DNA from: Micromussa lordhowensis | Taxonomy: Eukaryota > Cnidaria > Anthozoa > Scleractinia > Lobophylliidae | Direction: 5' to 3' | DNA: 64,000 nt | Assembly (NCBI GenBank): GCA_964020085.1 | Contig: OZ026605.1 | Coordinates: 5,384,366 to 5,448,365 of the forward strand | In this document: piece after piece, positions 62,831-64,000 of the stretch | How positions within the stretch are numbered: the stretch's first letter is position 1 | Layout: the number at the start of each line of letters is the position of its first letter | Made by a program: the position numbers and the translations under genes | Notes under the pieces: generated by a model | What the model saw: the letters and a program-made list of their open reading frames with translations, nothing else | Database searches by the model: none | Told to the model about the DNA's origin: nothing

Positions 62831-62973
62831 ATAACCAATCAGAGAGCAGGATTAATACCACGTGACCAAAATGGACCAATCAGAATGCAGCTAGCACATT
62901 CCATTCTCACATTCCATTCCAGCGCCATCTTGAATACCGAGTGCGCTACTGGGGCCGAGTCGCGCCTGCGCAC
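62831..62973. promoter_or_regulatory. Promoter-like cluster
   Basis: Within 145 bp lie two CCAATCAGA boxes (62835, 62876), a CACGTGAC E-box (62859), two ACATTCCA TEAD-type sites (about 62896-62917), a YY1-type CAAGATGGCGC on the minus strand (62922-62932), and an NRF1-like CGCGCCTGCGCAC (62961-62973). The combination is typical of a TATA-less animal promoter. The transcript could run either way; the minus-strand candidate at 62657 is the nearest. Confidence 0.5.
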
Positions 62974-63247
62974 AACAAAACGGACTACCACAAGGAGGCA
63001 AAAATATCAGTTGAATCCTATATAGACATGGAAAAAATGGATGCTAAAGTGTGAGGTCCGGAAAGACAGAATTATCGTCCTGGGCGCGGGAGCAATTGTA
63101 ACACGCATCTGTCTTGACACTTGACCTCACTTCTTTTTGTAACGAATACATACCATATATTACCATACATAATGTTAAATGTTTGAGCAAATCCTTCAGT
63201 GAGCTTGATGGTCAAGTGGATTATTCGACCATTGAGCTTACTGAAAA

Positions 63248-63319
63248 GCTACAGTAGTGTTAATGGTTAGCACGCAATGTTGTGGCCATTGAGGTTGGGG
63301 TTCGAATCCTCACTGTGGC
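63248..63319 (+). tRNA. tRNA-His (GUG)
   Basis: A complete 72-nt cloverleaf. Acceptor stem GCTACAG/CTGTGGC (one G-U); D arm GTGT-TAATGGTTA-GCAC; anticodon stem CAATG/CATTG with loop TTGTGGC (anticodon GTG); 4-base variable loop; T arm TGGGG-TTCGAAT-CCTCA. Intragenic A and B boxes are intact (GGTTCGAATCC). A run of T follows from 63321, the Pol III stop. No intron. The extra 5' G and 3' CCA of mature tRNA-His are added after transcription in eukaryotes, consistent with their absence. A tRNA-derived SINE is less likely, since no body or tail follows. Confidence 0.85.
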
Positions 63320-63403
63320 ATTTTTTTTTAAAAAAAATGAAACAACACAATATGTTTTTTACAGATATTTAATGTAAATAACACATTTACAAATAAAGTG
63401 GAA

Positions 63404-63998
63404 CTATTTAATGTCATTTCTAGCTGCTGCGAACTCTTTATCATCTTGAGGAAAATAAATCAATTGAAATGGTATATCGCCATTGATATCCATGTATATG
63501 ATTTCTTTTTTGGTAAAATCATCCAAAAAGTATTCAGAAAAGAAGAATGTATCAAAAGTCATTGTTTCTGGTCTATTCCAGTACTCTTGAATAATTCCGT
63601 CCAAAACTTGTTTATCAAGTTCACACATGTCTGTGGGATCATACTTTCTCAATGTTTTAATCTTTACACATGCTGCTGTGGAAGGCGTTAAAGGAAGCTT
63701 CTTCTTTATCTTCACCATCCTTTTTCCAGATATTCCATCCAGCTCTGAAACTTTCAAAGAATTCTTTAAGATTTGGCTTCTTTTTATGCTCTTCCTCACT
63801 CATGGATAAGATTTTGTCAGATAAGTTGTTCCTGTACTTGAGCATTTTTAGTTCAATGTCCAATTTTTCTTCGGAAAGGATTGTATTGACTACTAGTTGA
63901 ATCAATACTGATAAAGAGATAGATTCTTCATTCTCTTCCTTTTCTTTGTCTTCTTTCAAATTGTTCTGGCATGAATCAGTTACCTTGCATGGGTCCAT
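63404..63998 (-). CDS. Unrecognised protein, partial, apparent frameshift
   Basis: Two overlapping minus-strand frames both look coding. The first (63998 to 63657) is acidic and lysine-rich (KEDKEKEENEESISLSVLIQ) with long charged helices. The second (about 63730 to 63404) continues with DPTDMCELDKQVLDGIIQEY, FFFSEYFLDDFTKKEI and IPFQLIYFPQDDKEF, then stops. The likeliest reading is one gene with a one-base frame change near 63700 (in a GAA/AAG-rich stretch), by mutation or sequence error; a short intron is possible but I see no good borders. The frame may extend beyond the right edge. No domain recognised. Confidence 0.45.
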
Positions 63999-64000
63999 GA

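Overview
The window looks like nuclear DNA of an anthozoan, most likely a stony coral. It is AT-rich and intron-rich, crowded with small palindromic elements, and its genes carry cnidarian-style discoidin (FA58C) and thrombospondin type-1 (TSP1) modules. The species cannot be named from the sequence alone.

The centre of the window is one inverted pair of paralogous, multi-exon genes for secreted mosaic proteins, placed tail to tail. Gene A (+, coding 6401..27266) encodes a signal peptide, a 15-bp microexon, six FA58C domains (three exons each), three TSP1 domains (one 177-183 bp exon each) and two tandem cysteine-rich modules built around a C-W-[TS]-G-E-[ND]-A core. The 25 coding exons I assembled sum to 3906 nt (1301 aa plus stop). 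Gene B (-, coding about 57688..30075) opens with a matching signal exon and a matching 15-bp microexon. It then has three FA58C domains, a run of fourteen intact 177-bp TSP1 exons and, in my model, a short terminal exon (24 exons, 4041 nt, 1346 aa). The C-terminal cysteine module seen in gene A survives in gene B only as a broken fragment near 30.9 kb, and a half TSP1 exon lies at 45.7 kb. Both proteins should be secreted adhesion or matrix proteins: FA58C folds bind membranes, glycans or collagen, TSP1 folds bind glycosaminoglycans and proteins, and no membrane anchor is visible. Their precise role is not shown by the sequence.

Layout: 1-6.4 kb is intergenic with a non-LTR retrotransposon tail and MITE-like repeats. 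6.4-28.1 kb is gene A, its introns loaded with foldbacks, microsatellites and dispersed repeats. 28.1-30.1 kb separates the two 3' ends. 30.1-57.7 kb is gene B, with its TSP1 array (31.4-44.5 kb), FA58C part (46.7-52.2 kb), and a long first intron holding a dead Ty3/gypsy-type retroelement. 57.7-61 kb holds palindromic MITEs and a dead CR1/L2-type LINE. 61-64 kb has a promoter-like cluster, a well-formed tRNA-His(GUG) gene and part of an unrecognised reading frame running off the right edge.

The TSP1 array grew by duplication of exon plus intron. T5 and T9 are identical in DNA, a three-repeat block recurs about 3.5 kb away, and one 740-bp unit was copied after a SINE had inserted into it.
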